A DNA stretch of 64,000 bases from Rattus norvegicus (GCF_036323735.1 NC_086024.1:60140424-60204423), one strand, 5' to 3'. Positions 45,990-58,739 are shown, counted from the first letter of the stretch. Program-made: numbers and translations. The notes: generated by a model not told the origin, from the sequence alone.

Positions 45990-47045
45990 TACTGTGAGGA
46001 CCAGGTTGACATTAATACCCTGTGCTGCCTTCTAGGACCATGGAGATGTCAAAATTGCTGCTGTCACATAGGGTCATGTCAGTGCCTGAGGTTCTACTAC
46101 AACAAGGGTTTGTTTTGATGTCCAAGGATCATGTTACCACCAAAGGAAAGGCCATGTGGGTGTCCATGATTTGAGGTGTCACCTGACATCATGTTGATGT
46201 CAGTGGGCTGCGCTGTTGCTAATACATCTGTTGACATAAGTGGCCTGCATTCCTACCTGAGACCAGGATGATGTCTGAGTCCATGCTGGCACTAAGGGCC
46301 ATGTCTGGGTCCAAGGTGTCGCTACAGCCAGGGTCTCTGTTGATGCCAATGGCCCATGTTACCATTAAAAGCCATGTAAGTATGGACTGACCATGGGCTC
46401 CAACCTCATAGGTAGCAATGAATAGCCTAGTAAGAGCACCAGTGGTAGGGGAAGCCCTTGGTCCTGCCAAGACTGAACCCCCAGTGAACGTGATTTTTGT
46501 GGGGAGGATGATAATGGAAGGAGGATGGGGAGGGGAACACCCATATAGAATGGGAGGGGGAGTGGTTGGGGGATGTTGGCCTGGAAACAGGGAAAAGGAA
46601 TAACAATTGAAATGTAAATAAGAAATACCCAATTTAATAAAGATGGAGAAAAAAAAAACAAAAAGAAAAAGAAAAAAAAGCCATGTAAATGTCTGTGGTC
46701 TAGGATGACACCTGAAACCTTGCTGATATCCATGGGCCATGCCGCTACTGAGCACCATACAAGGTCCATACTGATGTGTGTGGCCTGTGTTACCACCAAA
46801 GACCATTCAGATACCCATGATCTGTGCTACACACTAAAACTACGTTGATGCCCATGGACCATGCTGCCACCGGGGGCCATATTGATATGAACAGCCTGCA
46901 CTGCCACCTGGGTTTAGAGTGATGTCCAGAGTATAGGCTGTGTACAGGGCATTGTCTGGATCTTTGAGCCCACTTTAGCTGGGGCTCATATGCCTGGTCT
47001 GTGTTGCCACAAGAAACCATGTGAAAGCCCATAATCCATGCTCCT
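45990..47045. repeat. Degenerate tandem repeat array, units of about 36-42 bases
   Basis: Variants of a 'ggccatgttgatgtccatgg' theme with an alternating 'ctgccacca' part recur throughout. GATGTC-type cores fall near 46117, 46159, 46195, 46234, 46270, 46303 and 46340. The units are strongly diverged and no unit is exact. It is split by an L1 tail insertion at 46380-46675. It resembles an old minisatellite-like repeat known from rodents; the name is not assigned. Confidence 0.7.
46367..46688 (+). mobile_element. 5'-truncated L1 tail with target-site duplication
   Basis: Only about 296 bases of L1 3' UTR and a long A-rich tail (46380-46675) are present, flanked by AAAAGCCATGTAA at 46367-46379 and 46676-46688. 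The G-rich tract is present (about 46498-46575). The flanking tandem array continues on both sides. Confidence 0.92.
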
Positions 47046-48574
47046 GTTGACTGTAAAAATCAAGAAAGCAACTTTTACGGTGTTATCAATGATTACAGAT
47101 GCATAATTGAGAAAAAGGAACATGGACGGCTTCTGTGACAACCCCTAATCCCACCCCAACCTCCGTCCATCCCACGAAAAAATGGTAGCAGTTTAAACGG
47201 AAGCGACTAAACAGAGTTCTTTAAAAGTATAATATGGGTGCTTAAGTTAGCTGTCCACAACTGATGGCTTGTGGAGGTGGGAACTTCGGGAGGGAAAGAA
47301 CTCATTTCTGTTTAAGGGACAGAACATTGTGAGTTTGACCATACTCCAGTGTGTATACAGATAACGGAAATTGGACTTGTTTTTTATTTTTATTTTTATA
47401 TCTTTACAGGTGGTCACCATGGTGTTTGGTGGATACTGAAAAACAGAAAATGAGTGTAACAAGGTACGTGATGTGTAATTCACAAAGAATCAATAAAATA
47501 TAAAACTTTGGGGAAAAAGTCAAATGCAGGCTCTGGCCAGTACCTGAAAGAAAATAACAGAAAACTCCCCAAATTTGAGGGACTTGAAGTGATGAATAGG
47601 TTTTAACCTTTGGAAATTGCTCAGAACATTCCTGAAGACAGGAAGACAGGAAGGAAGGAAACTCTTCCATATAGTGATTACTGACCTTGGGGAAACATAC
47701 AAGAGAGGAAATGGAGGAAATAGACCAGGAGAAGGAGATTAAGGATTCAACAGCACTATTTTATGGGTTCCGGAGTGCAGATCTGTTGGAATTTAGACAA
47801 AATATTCCCAAAGAAACCTGTTTCTGTATGAAATTGACTTCCTCATAGCTGCAGTCATGAGGATAAATGTAAGCAAGCAGCAGAAGGCCTTGTGCCACCA
47901 TCCAAACCCTAGGGCACAGAGGCTCAGCTGCAGGCGCAGCTGTGCATCCTTCAGGTCATGTGCCTGGGCTACAATCTCAAGGAAGAGAAGTAGACACACC
48001 TGTACTTCAGGTATCCTTCAAATCCCCGCTCCCACATTAGAAAAACAAATACAAAAATTACCTGGAGTAGTTGAATACTCCCAGCTACGGAGAATGGGAT
48101 TTGCTGATATGGCCAATCTCCTATATGCCAACACTGAGGTTACGTACATATTTTGGAATGGGCAGAGACTGAGTAGAGAGCCTTCACCACTTTGAAAAAG
48201 ACACGTGAGTCTTCCTCAGCTATTATTAAATCTTTCTGCTTGAAAGTGCATTGGCATAGGGTGTCCTCATGTAAATCCCCAACTCTCGAAGAGGCCAGTG
48301 GCGTATCTCTAAATATCTCCATGTTAAATTACTTTTTCATATATTAAATCAATTTTCCCAGGGGATAAACAAGTTATTATAATTATATAATCACATTTAT
48401 AAATCAATGACTTTAACAATTTGTTTTTATGGATGCATGCTAACAAATAATAGATAATCGAGTGATTCATTTCAGCAAAAATAGAGGTAATATTTAGTAA
48501 TAATTTGCTTGCACTAATGGTCATGATTTGCATTAACCGCACAGGATTGCCTCTGAAAATAAGGATGTTAAATT
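47046..48574. other. No recognisable gene
   Basis: Mostly single-copy-looking sequence. A plus-strand frame of 112 codons (47857-48195) is more GC-rich than its surroundings but has no domain I recognise, and its minus strand is also partly open. Confidence 0.45.
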
Positions 48575-48690
48575 TTCGTTTTGAGTTTGAGACAGAGGCC
48601 TTCACTATGTTATCCTAAATTAGGTTCCAGCCTGCTGGGTAGTCAAGCCAGCCTCAAAATCCTCTTCCCCTAGCCTCTCGTATTTTTGAT
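48575..48690 (-). mobile_element. Probable old antisense B1-like SINE
   Basis: 'gtttgagacagaggccttca', then 'gctgggtagtcaagccagcc' and 'cctctcgtatttttga' follow antisense B1 order at low identity. Confidence 0.4.
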
Positions 48691-48834
48691 TTTATCATGC
48701 ATACTTGGTTTTCTTTTCTTTTCTTTTTTTTTTACTTTTTCTAAGCTTTTCATTGCTACATATTTATTTCTTTTTTCTCTTCCTTCCCCTTTCTTCCCGC
48801 CTCTCTCTCTATCCTCTTTAGTTCTTTCCCTTTT

Positions 48835-48925
48835 TCAGTTCTTGTGAGACAGGATCTCATGTAGTCCAGGATGGCCTTGAACAGCCTGATCTTCCTGCTT
48901 CAGCCTTTCAAGGGCTGGCACTGCA
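48835..48925 (-). mobile_element. Antisense B1-type SINE
   Basis: 'tgagacaggatctcatgtag', 'ccaggatggccttgaaca' and 'cttcctgcttcagcctttca' are the reverse of a B1 (7SL-derived) SINE, truncated and diverged. Confidence 0.65.
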
Positions 48926-49224
48926 GGTGGAGCCTTTCCATTCTGCTTGACTTCTACATGTGTTGCTTTAAACATGGGTGTCTGTGTCGCAGTGCTTCAC
49001 TGGAGGGAAGGCTGGTCTGCAGCCCTTGTATGCTCTTGGCATGTTCCTTACTCATTCCCTTTGCTCTAGGTTTTGGCACTTTTTCTCTGACTGATTAAAA
49101 TCCTTCAGTTCTTTAATATTTTCTTGACTTTAATTAGAACTGTTGAAGTCTTTGCATTTCTCTTCTCCTTGCTATCTTTGGTAGAAATTCTAAAATTATG
49201 ATATTCATCATTACTCTTTTCTTT

Positions 49225-49335
49225 TTAATTTTTGGTTTTCTGGGACAGCCTCATGACAGATATCTGGGCTATCCTTAAACTTGTGTCCCCCTGCCTTAGC
49301 CTCTTTAGTGTAGGCATTGTGGGAATGAGGTTCTG
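49225..49335 (-). mobile_element. Old antisense B1 SINE
   Basis: 'ggttttctgggacagcctca', 'atatctgggctatccttaaa' and 'ccccctgccttagcctcttt' follow the antisense B1 order. Confidence 0.55.
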
Positions 49336-49559
49336 TTATTTATTTGTTTCATGTCATTTAGACAGGATATGGCCTTTACTGTTTTTATATTTTAGAATTT
49401 GTTACAGCCTAGTATACAGTTGATTTTTATTCTGTGGACACAAAATATATACATATGGATATATGATTATTAAAGGATTTTTGCCACCACACTGGACATT
49501 TTCTATTCTACTTACTATTGCTGCTTTCCAAGTTTTAAAATTAATTAATTAATTAATTT

Positions 49560-49705
49560 TGTGTGAGTTCCTGTGTATGCTCTTGTGAGTGGAGGTCAGA
49601 AGACAATCTGCAGAATCAGTCTTCTTGAACTGCATGTGCCCTGGCTCTGAACTCAGGTCAGCAGCCTTGGTAGCAATTGCCTTAATTCACTGAGCCATGC
49701 TCCTG
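49560..49705 (-). mobile_element. Antisense B3/B2-type SINE
   Basis: 'gagtggaggtcagaagacaa' and 'ctctgaactcaggtcagcag', then 'cttaattcactgagccatgc', are the reverse of a B3 SINE with its tRNA-like head at the right end. A (ATTA)n stretch at 49540-49558 precedes it. Confidence 0.7.
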
Positions 49706-49784
49706 CTCCTGAACTAGGTTTTCTATGTCCTATTTTCTATGTCGATAATTTCAGAGTGATGTAATCTACTTTTTGTTTTGTTGT

Positions 49785-49890
49785 TATTTTCCTCCTCTTC
49801 TTTCTGCTTTGCACTATAGCCAAGACTAGTCTGGCACTCACAGAGATCTATCTGTCTGCTCTGTGTCAGAGTACTGGGGTTAAAGATGCG
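49785..49890 (-). mobile_element. Antisense B1 SINE
   Basis: 'tatagccaagactagtctgg', 'ctcacagagatctatctgtc' and 'cagagtactggggttaaaga' follow antisense B1 order. Confidence 0.65.
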
Positions 49891-50992
49891 GCCTCCAGGC
49901 TGTGCAGTCTAATTTTAATCTTAATCTATTGGCACCTTCTATAACTTTCAGTAGCATCACACATGTTATTTCTCAGTTTGGCAGCTTCAGAGGAGAAACA
50001 GTGTTTATTATGGTCCCACCCTGTGCAGCAGGCAGTCTTGCTTACCTGGACCAGCAGTGGGTATATTGTTCTCCTGTCCAGTGCACTGTTTGGATGGGGC
50101 ATGCTGCCTCTGTTGGAACTGACCAGCTCTGTTCACACAGAAACACTTGATTGACAGTTGCTATGGCTGTACTCAGATAAATTCTTTTTGTGAAAGCAGA
50201 CATTCTGACTGTAACTCACTTGTCCCCTGATCTGTATGACTTCTGTTCTCCACTTTCCCAAGTGCTTTATCTGCATTTTATTCCTGTTGTTTATTATAAA
50301 CATACAGGCAGTAGAAGGCTTACAAACATTTTCCTATCTTACTGGTGAGTGGTAACAGTAGCATTTTAAGTTACACATGTTTTGTGTCTGAAGCAGTGCT
50401 GAATGTATGGGATGATGAACAGTCTAAGAGCATTGTAAAATTGTGAATTACTAAGGGCATTTTTTCTAGATCTGTGTTTTATGAATGGTCTTTTTAGTGG
50501 CTAAATGTAGAAAAAGCTGAATTCCTGTTGTCCGACGACAACAGTTGTTATCCGTAGGCTCTTCAGGACTGTTTCTGTGTTTACCGAGTTAACCTGGTTC
50601 CTTGGTTCTGCCCCTTTCATGGGGACAGCTGCCACCATTCAGACATATCTGTCTTAATCTTGCTGGCTTGTCCTCCTGCTCCAGACTCTTCCTTTCTTCA
50701 GTGGCTTCTGTCTGGACGCTGAAGGCTCTAAAGCCTGCCTGCAGTCTGTACTGTCCTCAGTGTTTGGAAGACGGTTGAACAGAATTTCTTAAAATTCACA
50801 GGGTAGGGTTCACATTTCCACAATGTTTTAAGAACTCCTTAACACTTTGATTTTATATTGAATACTGGGATCAGCAGGAGAAATTATTGTAGTTTGAGTC
50901 TGAAGAACTTTATGCAAGTAGTAGGCTATCATTTTGTTTCTTCAAGAAGTTTTATTACATGTATATTCTGTATGTCTTAAAACATTTAGTGT
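49891..50992. other. No recognisable feature
   Basis: Less AT-rich than the neighbourhood but without a supported exon or repeat. Confidence 0.45.
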
Positions 50993-51171
50993 GGGCTGGA
51001 GAGACGGCTCAGCAGTTAAGAGCACTGACTTGTCTTCTAGAGGTCCCGAGTTCAATTCCCAGCAACCACATGGTGGCTCACAACCATCTGTAATGGGTTC
51101 TGATGACCTCTTCTGGTGTGTCTGAGACAGAAACAGTGGACTAATATATATAAAATAAATCTTTAAAAAAA
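50993..51171 (+). mobile_element. B2 SINE
   Basis: 'gggctggagagacggctcag' with A box, a B box in 'cgagttcaattcccag', then 'accacatggtggctcacaac' and 'ttctgatgacctcttctggt', with an AATAAA-containing AT-rich tail. It is near full length and well preserved, so relatively young. Confidence 0.92.
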
Positions 51172-51255
51172 TTCACAAAGAAAAGTCATGCAATTGACTT
51201 TTAGCTCTTTATACACACATACAAACATATTTCATCCTTAAAAACACTAGTTTAG

Positions 51256-51723
51256 TCTCCTGAGAGGCTCTGCCAGAATATGACAAATACAGAAATGAAT
51301 GCTAGCAGCTAAGCATTGAACTGAGAATGGAGTCCCCATTGGAGGAGTTAGAGACAGGACTGAAGGAGCTGAAGGGGCTCACAACCCTGTAAGAACAACA
51401 ATATCAACCAACCAGAGCTCCCAGGGACTAAACTACTACCCAAATAATACACTTGGACCGACCCATGGCTCCAGCTGCATATGTAGCAGAGGATGGCCTT
51501 TTTGGGCACCAGTGGAAGGAGAAGCCCTTGGTCCTGTCAAGGCTGAATCCCCCAGTGTATGGGAATGTCAGGGTGGGAAGGCAGGAAGGGGTGGATGATT
51601 GGGGGAACATCCTTATACAAAAAGGGGGAGAGGGGATGGGATGGGGTTTATGGGTGGGAAATTGGGAAAGGGGATAACATTTGAAATGTAAATAAAAGAT
51701 ATCAAATAAAAAAATTTAAAAAA
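51256..51723 (+). mobile_element. L1 3' UTR fragment (older subfamily)
   Basis: It begins at 'tctcctgagaggctctgcca', runs through the L1 3' UTR with a purine-rich block (about 51568-51680) and ends in an AAATAAA-rich tail. It is closer to the 3' UTR at 33.8-34.4 kb than to the youngest L1s. ORF2 is not included. Confidence 0.85.
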
Positions 51724-53220
51724 GAGGAAAAGATGCAAAAAAAACCACTAAAAAGGGTGAGAACGAGCAGTTTGAGTTATTTGTTATGAAATAAATCAAT
51801 AAGTTTAGAATATGCTTTAGGAAAAATACATTGTATAAAATTCTCAAAACATTAACTAAAATATTGTAAAAGTTCTTAAAAGAAAAATCATTGCTATATA
51901 AAATAATTTTCTTAGATGTAAAAATAAAACATAGTAGAAATATATTAATTCTATATCATTATGATACTGTAGCTTTTTTACTTCTTTTACCTAAAATGTC
52001 TAAGATTTTTTGCTGACTGAATTGAAGTAATTATACAACTTCTTTTGTTTTTCTTTGCCTATTTTATGACAAATAATTGAACAAATTCAAATGTTTTCAT
52101 AATTAATTTTCAAATTAAATCTATCTCTAATTAGATACCTTTTATGCCCTTCTTTTGCATAATTTGAAATTTAATTTTAGTTAAACTATGTTCTCTGATG
52201 TACCTACTTGTGTTTCTCTATTTGCTTTCAGGAAAACCATGTCATAAAAATTCTAAATAATAGAATTTATAGTGCATAGTCTAATCTAATACATTAACTA
52301 ACACTTATTATAACTATAAAATAACATTGAATTTGAATTATGACAACTTAAATATCATGAAAGAACTAACTTTATACTATATATACAAGCATGCAAACAC
52401 ACACATGCACCCACAAACACACATTCACATGCATGCACACACCCACCAGCACGAGTGACTAGAAATTCAGTTAAATAAGTAATATGAGGCTTATTTAGGT
52501 TTCTTGATACTTTACCTGCAAAATATCTTACATATCTCTGGATAAATTGCAATAAAGACATGGTAAGAGGCTGGAGAAATGACTCAGTGGTTAAGGCACA
52601 GTATATTTCCCTGATTATGTAAATTGAAAACAAGTGCTTAAATGGAGCCAAATTTAAACAAAATAATGGAAAGGAAATATCTACAGCTCAGTTTTCAACC
52701 AATAGAAAAATGTAAGGGAAGAGAAGGGAGAGATAAATGATTTCTGTGGAGATGATTGAAGACATCTAATATTGGTCTTGTATAGAAGTCATTTGGGCTA
52801 CCTATTGGCTTATTTGGCTCTAAACATCTTTCTAATCTTTGTACTATAAATATCCATGATAGGGCCCTGTCAGGAGGAATGAGATAAATATCCAAGTGAT
52901 TATGCCAATTTTTATGTATGTAATAAATAAAGCATTTTGGATATTTCTGCTATTTCTGGCAGTATGAATAAAGGTGCAATTTTAGGTGCTATCCTTGTTG
53001 CAATCAATTTACAGGAAGAGGTTTACTTTAGCCCACTGTTCTAGGTATAATACACCCTCCAGGATATTCTGTCAGACAACAGACCCACTCACAATTAATA
53101 TGAGTCTTAAACACTAATTAACATAATCAAAATAATCCCCCAAAGAGAAATCCATGAAAGGCCATTTTGTAGCTGATTCTAGAATTAGTCAAACTGACAA
53201 TAGACAGTAACCACACCACC
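51724..53220. other. Mostly unrecognised AT-rich DNA
   Basis: A CA-rich patch lies at 52388-52445. A short SINE head ('aggctggagaaatgactcag', 52566-52600) is the only repeat fragment I can point to. Confidence 0.5.
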
Positions 53221-53439
53221 TGTCTTAGATATGGTATGCATTTCTGTGAAAAGACACCATGCCTAACACAACACTTATCTAGGAAAACATTTAACTGGGG
53301 CTGTCTTCTAGCTTCAGAGGTTCACTCTATTATCATCATGACAGGAAGCATGGCAGTAGTGCTGTAAGGGTTCTATAGTTTCATCCAAAGGAAGCTAGGG
53401 GCAGACTATTTTCATGTAGCTAGGAGGAGAGTCTTTTTT

Positions 53440-54020
53440 GTTTAGTTGGATTTTTTTAAATATACATTTCAAATGTTATTCCTTTTCCTCATTTCCCGGA
53501 CATAAGCCCCCTATCCCCTTCCCCTCTCTTCTTCTATAAGGGTGTTGCCCTCCTCATCCAACCCCCTTCCCGCACCCCTGACATTCCCCTACACTAGGGA
53601 TCCAACCTTGGCAGGACCAAGAGCTTCTCCTTCCAGTGCTGCCCAACAAGGCCATCCTCTACTACATATGCAGTTGGAGCCCAGGGTCAGTCCAGGTATA
53701 GTCTTTGGGTAGTGGTTTAGTCCCTGGGAGCTCTGTTGGTTGGTATTGTTGTTCTTATGGGGTTGCAAGCCCCTTCAGCTCCTTCAATTCTTTCTCTAAT
53801 TCCTCCAAGGGGGGGTTCTGTTCTCAGTTCAGGGGTTTGCTGCTAGCATTTGCTTCTGTATTTGACATGCTCTAGCTGTGTCTCTCAGGAGACATCTATG
53901 TCTGGCTCCTGTTATCAAGTACTTCTTAGCTTCATCAATCATATCTAGTCTTGGTGGCTGTATATATATGGGGTACATGTGGGACAGGCTCTGAATGGCT
54001 GTTCCTTCGGTCTCTGCTCC
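53440..54020 (-). mobile_element. Antisense L1 3' UTR inserted into the LTR
   Basis: The reversed tail ('tttttttaaatatacatttc'), CT-rich polypurine complement and about 500 bases of L1 3' UTR match the older-subfamily copy at 51.3-51.7 kb in reverse. LTR sequence flanks it on both sides. Confidence 0.85.
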
Positions 54021-56271
54021 AAACTTAACACACCCCAGAGCGACACACTTTCTCTAACAAGGCCTTACCTACTCCAACAAGGCTACAATTCCTAATAGTA
54101 CTACTCCCTGATCCAAGCATATTCAAACCACCATGTTCCATTCTCTGGCCCAGAAAGGCTTGGTCAAACACATGAATTTACACAGGGTGGGGGCATGCCT
54201 AGCCATAGCATAATACGAAATATGTTTAATCCCTCTTCAAATGTCTACAATATAGTCTACAACAGTCTTAACAATGTTAAAAGTCAAAAATTCAAAGTCA
54301 TTTCTGAGATTCATATAATCACTTAAATTTAATTCCCTATAAAGTAAAAATCAAAAGGCAGATCACATACCTTGAACATCTGAGGATATACATTACCATT
54401 CCAAAATGTCACAGTGAGGAAATACTGGACGAAACAAAACCAAAAATCACCCGGGCAACTTCCAAACTTTGTATGTCCATATCTGATGTAAAGATGCAAT
54501 TCCAACCTCTAATTCCTTTCATCTTTGTTGACTACAACAAACTTTTTTTCTCAAGGGCTGGTTCCACTCCCTGATAACAACTTTCTCTAACAGATATCCC
54601 TTGGCTCTGGCATCTCTAACATCTTGGGATCTTCAATGCAACATTGATTTTGTAGCTTCTTGTCCCAGTGTCTGGGATCCTTAATTGATCTGTGATTCAT
54701 AAAACAGCTTGGGCCATTTCTCCAGTTCTGCCCTCTGTACAATTCTAGGCTCTGGTTAATTCCACTCCACTGCTGCCACGGTCCTTGGTGGCCATCCCGT
54801 GGAACTGGCATCCTTAGTATCCTTTGGTCTTCTGCTGTAAGTAGGATTCACAGATAGCCTCTCATACACTCTGTTGATATTGTCAAGCCTTGACTTCTTT
54901 GCATGAGCCCTTCAGTCCTAGGCTGTCAATTACAACTGAGGCTGCTCCTTCACGAGTGACTTTCTCTGCCCTCTCAGACCTCAGCTGCTCCTTCATGATC
55001 CCCTTATATCTTCAAAATCAATGTCAAATGGATGATTCTTACATGTTACCAAGTCTAGCTGCAGCATGAGATACAGTCTTGGCTATTTCTGGAACATATT
55101 TTCTTTGACTCTCAGAAAACACTTCCCAGATTCACCTTAGGGTTACTGGTCTCTTCTTAATCAACATAATTTCTAAGCCCCAGCCATCAGTGTCAACTGT
55201 CCCAGTAATCCTTCCTATTCTTGACTCTGAAACCAAAGCTACATGGCTTATGATGCTGAGTTCTGCTGTTTGCTGGACTGGAACATATGCCTCTTGTTCT
55301 AATAAGAATAAACTCTTGTTCTAATAATAAACTTTTCTGTTTTCCAACTCCCTCAGTGCCTAAGTTTGACTGTCCTGGAACTTGGTTTGAATATTGATCA
55401 TGAACTCAGGGATCAGCATGACTGTCTTCTGAACACTGAAATTAAAGAAATGTATGTACTACTATGCCTGGACCTAAGCTTTTCTTCACCAAGAATTTGT
55501 CCTGTCCTAGGCTGGTCTCACACAGATCTGCTTGCTTTTGTCTCCTTGGATTAAGGGTCTGTACTAACAGGGCTGGTCCTAAACTTTTCATGGTCATTCT
55601 TCAAGATTGAGATCAAAAGCCTATGCCTTCCAGCCTCAGGATCTGGATTCCAAGTGTGCCCTCCACCTCTAGATTGTAGTTCATTCCAGATTAAAAGTCC
55701 AAACTATTCCTTGCTCCACTGTAAACACAAAAATAAGCTTAGCTTGTTGGGATCTTGACCTGACATCACCACTCCCTTAGTCTCTTTATCTCCCTGAACA
55801 CAGAATTCATCTCCATTTCACTTCCTGGTGCCCCTTTATTATTACTTGAAACATATGTTGTGTATTTTTTCTCTTCTATGCTTGCTACTTTTCATTAAAA
55901 TGCTCTTCAGAAGAGTGAACTTTAGTATACACACAACAGAATTTATACCAGAATGTTTTGAGACTTTGTCTAAGCAATTAATCTAAATTTCTTCACCATA
56001 GCCTCAGATATACTCTTAGGGCAACTGAAAAAAAGCAGCCACATTCTTTACTAAAATATTACAAAAATAATCTCTAGGCCACATACTAAAGTCTTCTTTG
56101 AAATCTCTTGAGTTTGGTCCCAATATTTCAAAGCACACTCAGGAATACTGTATTTCAGGCTTCTACTAGTATGGTCCATTAACCTCCACTTAAAGCATTC
56201 AGCTGCTTTAAAAGGTCCCAAAATCCACATTCCTTCAAATAAAATCCTGGACAGGCCTATCATAGTAATAA

Positions 56272-56287
56272 CCTTTTCCTGGTACCA
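56272..56287 (-). promoter_or_regulatory. Putative tRNA primer-binding site of the LTR element
   Basis: It begins TGG on the minus strand, five bases inside the LTR boundary, as expected for pairing with a tRNA 3' CCA end. A Leu-type primer, as for ERV-L relatives, is plausible but from memory. Confidence 0.45.
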
Positions 56288-56590
56288 ATTTTTGTCTTAG
56301 GATTTCTATGACCATGACCACTACAACTCAAATCAGGGAGAACATTTAATTGGGGCTGGCTTATAGGTTCAGAGGTTCACTCCAGTATCATCAAAGCAGG
56401 AGGTACTGCAATCTCCAAACAGGCATGGTGCTGGAGCAGCTCAGAATTCTACATATTTATCCAAAAGAAATCAGGAGGAGACTGTTTTCAGGCATCTAGG
56501 GGCAAAATCTCAAAGTCCACGCCCACATTTCCTCCAACAAGGCCATACCTCTTAATATTGTTGCTCCCTGGGCCAAGCATATCCATATCA

Positions 56591-57009
56591 TAGGTAGTTT
56601 TATCTAATTAGCAATAAAGTTAGCATATTTGAAATAATCTTAGACCACAATATCTTTATTCTGCTAACTTCTAAATAAGATATCATAAATCTGAAGATTA
56701 TTTCAGAAAACTTTAAGTTTTTAGAAATTAGTTAATTCTTTAGAGCATACTAATGTCTTTGACATACTGTAACAAATTTACATTGGTATTCGTCAGTTCT
56801 AGTCAACAAAATTTAGCAAGTAGGTGTGATCAATAATATCACTTCTGCCCATTGTGAGTTTAACAATGCTTTCAAGTATATCTGAGAGAGTTTGTGCTAT
56901 CAGCATTTCATAGCACCGCAGCATGAAAATCTTAGAGATATTAGACACCTTTGTGCCTCATTATTCTCTTGATACTGATTTTAATACAATATAAAAATGA
57001 ACAGTAAAC
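56591..57009. other. No recognisable feature
   Basis: AT-rich spacer. Confidence 0.5.
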
Positions 57010-57380
57010 TTTGTGGGACAGTAGACCAGGCCAGGAAATTTGATAAGGTAGAGCCGGTCTGAGACCTCTCAGAATCTCAGGTTCACACAGCTGAGATGGT
57101 AGATGCCTCCTTCCTCCCTGAGAGATTCATGGCCTGACTCACCTGCCATGCTCCCCATGCCTGGTCATGTAGCCCAAAACAGAGTTCTTCATACTAATTA
57201 GGTACCTAGAGGCCCTGAAGGTTCAGTCAATAAGCTTCCCTTCCAGGACATTCCTTCTTGTAAAAGGTATTTAATCTCTGGTCCACCCTGAGAAGTTGGT
57301 ATGAATCCATTATCTACAATGAACAGTCAATAAACTGTTTGGAATCAAGGACTGTATCATTTATCTAGAACCACCATGAG
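57010..57380 (+). mobile_element. Possible solo LTR
   Basis: A less AT-rich block has 'ttcttgtaaaaggtatttaa' (TATA-like) and then an AATAAA-type signal in 'agtcaataaactgtttggaa' about 65 bases later. That spacing is typical of an LTR U3/R. No partner LTR or family was identified. Confidence 0.35.
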
Positions 57381-58699
57381 GAGGATGGAGAAGGCCTTTA
57401 CCTACAGTACTACAGCTTAAGTCTCCTATAGAAGACACATCTGTACCTCCAGACAACCACGACTACCTTTACCAATGAGCTAAGCTAGAATTCTCATCCC
57501 CCTGCTTGGACCAGTTGCCATCCTTAACCCTCCAGGCCTGACTCTGCTCCCAACTCCTTGTGAATCAGCAAAGCCTTAATGTCCAGGAGTTTGGGAGCAC
57601 CCTGTCCAGCCCTTATTGTGAGTTCACGGACCCCAAAACTTCATTCCGGACTTCTCTGTGTGGTTCTTCAGTGGCAACTGGAGACCTGCAAGCCAGGAAA
57701 CCCCAACTTCAGTCCCTCACATCCTAGATTTTGCTTTCCCACCTACAAGGGGTGTCTCAGTGCTTCCCTGATGCCCAGCACCAGACTGTGGAGGCTTCAG
57801 ATAAACTCAGTCAAGCTTCCCGCATTTTGCATGCCCAAAAGGTGCCCAATGGCTGGGAGGAACATGGGCCCACAAATCTTATTTTGTTACATGATATTGT
57901 ATCCTGAAACAGTATAATATATGCCCATAACTTGATTGCTCAATTAAATACAAAAATTCTGTTAATTTTGTATGTTAAATACTATATACCTTTTTTTTCT
58001 GGCATTAAAGCAATATATAATCAATATAAATACCTTAAATAAATAATGTAGAAATTGTAATGGTAAATTTGTTTTCTTGCTTTTGATATATTTTTTCAAA
58101 AACTGAAATACTTGCTTCTCATATACATTTCTTTACGTATTCAAGACCAACATATATGTCCAAATCATGTTTAATACATTGATAAAAGAACTTGTAAGAT
58201 GTAGTAGTATTTGTGAATGTGATTATTTATAGACATTTTCTAAAATGTTAGAACATTTTTCTATACATATAAAATTATTAATATCTCATAGGGTAATAAA
58301 AACAGAGACACCTAAAGGCCTTTTTCTTTTGATGAAATAGAAATCTTCCAAGTATCATGACACTTCCTAGTTTGAGCTTTAATTACAAAGAAGATAGAAT
58401 TGCCAGCCTCTGAAAACAAGTACAATTATGAAAATCATTTATGAAATCTTATACATTTTTTCATCTTTAAATTTTGAATTATTTTTATAGCTCATCATGT
58501 TAATATTATAGAAGCTTATTTGAACACAAAACATAACTTTTTTGGCTCAGGGAGAGATGAATTTACTAGGTAATCATTAGTTTCTGGGAAGGATAAGGTC
58601 CTCTTCTCAGAACATGTGTGGAAAAAGTCACTCACGGTGATAATAGTAGGCAGGGTCTTCAGCAGGTGACTTGGTTATGATCAGAAGATTTTATTAATT
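57381..58699. other. No supported gene
   Basis: 57381-57900 is relatively GC-rich and holds a 112-codon frame (57579-57917) rich in Pro, Ser and Cys without any recognised domain. It may be internal retroelement sequence. The remainder is AT-rich. Confidence 0.4.
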
Positions 58700-58739
58700 T
58701 GATTTGTATGATAAAAATTCCACTAAAAGATCTTAACTA

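Larger units (their letters stand above)
53221..56590 (-). mobile_element. Antisense MaLR-type LTR element with both LTRs
   Basis: Related terminal repeats lie at 53221 to about 54134 (interrupted by an L1 tail) and 56293 to about 56590. Both start with TGTCTTAG on the plus strand, which is the reversed LTR end, and share 'ggttcactc' and 'tccaacaaggc'-type blocks. The internal part (54135-56292) has no gag or pol frame. Next to the right LTR, a minus-strand TGGTACCAGGAAAAGG (56272-56287) looks like a primer-binding site. That makes the right LTR the 5' LTR. The size and lack of genes fit non-autonomous MaLR elements; the exact family is unassigned. Confidence 0.65.

Noticed and set aside
46219..46806. 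Minus-strand frames of 144 and 195 codons
   Set aside because: They run through the degenerate tandem array and straight across an L1 insertion with target duplication, so they cannot be one gene.
47857..48195. 112-codon frame as a possible host exon
   Set aside because: No domain, no clear splice sites, and the opposite strand is also partly open. It is left as unassigned sequence.
57579..57917. 112-codon Pro/Ser/Cys-rich frame
   Set aside because: It lies just downstream of a possible LTR and has no recognised domain; it is more likely non-coding retroelement or chance.
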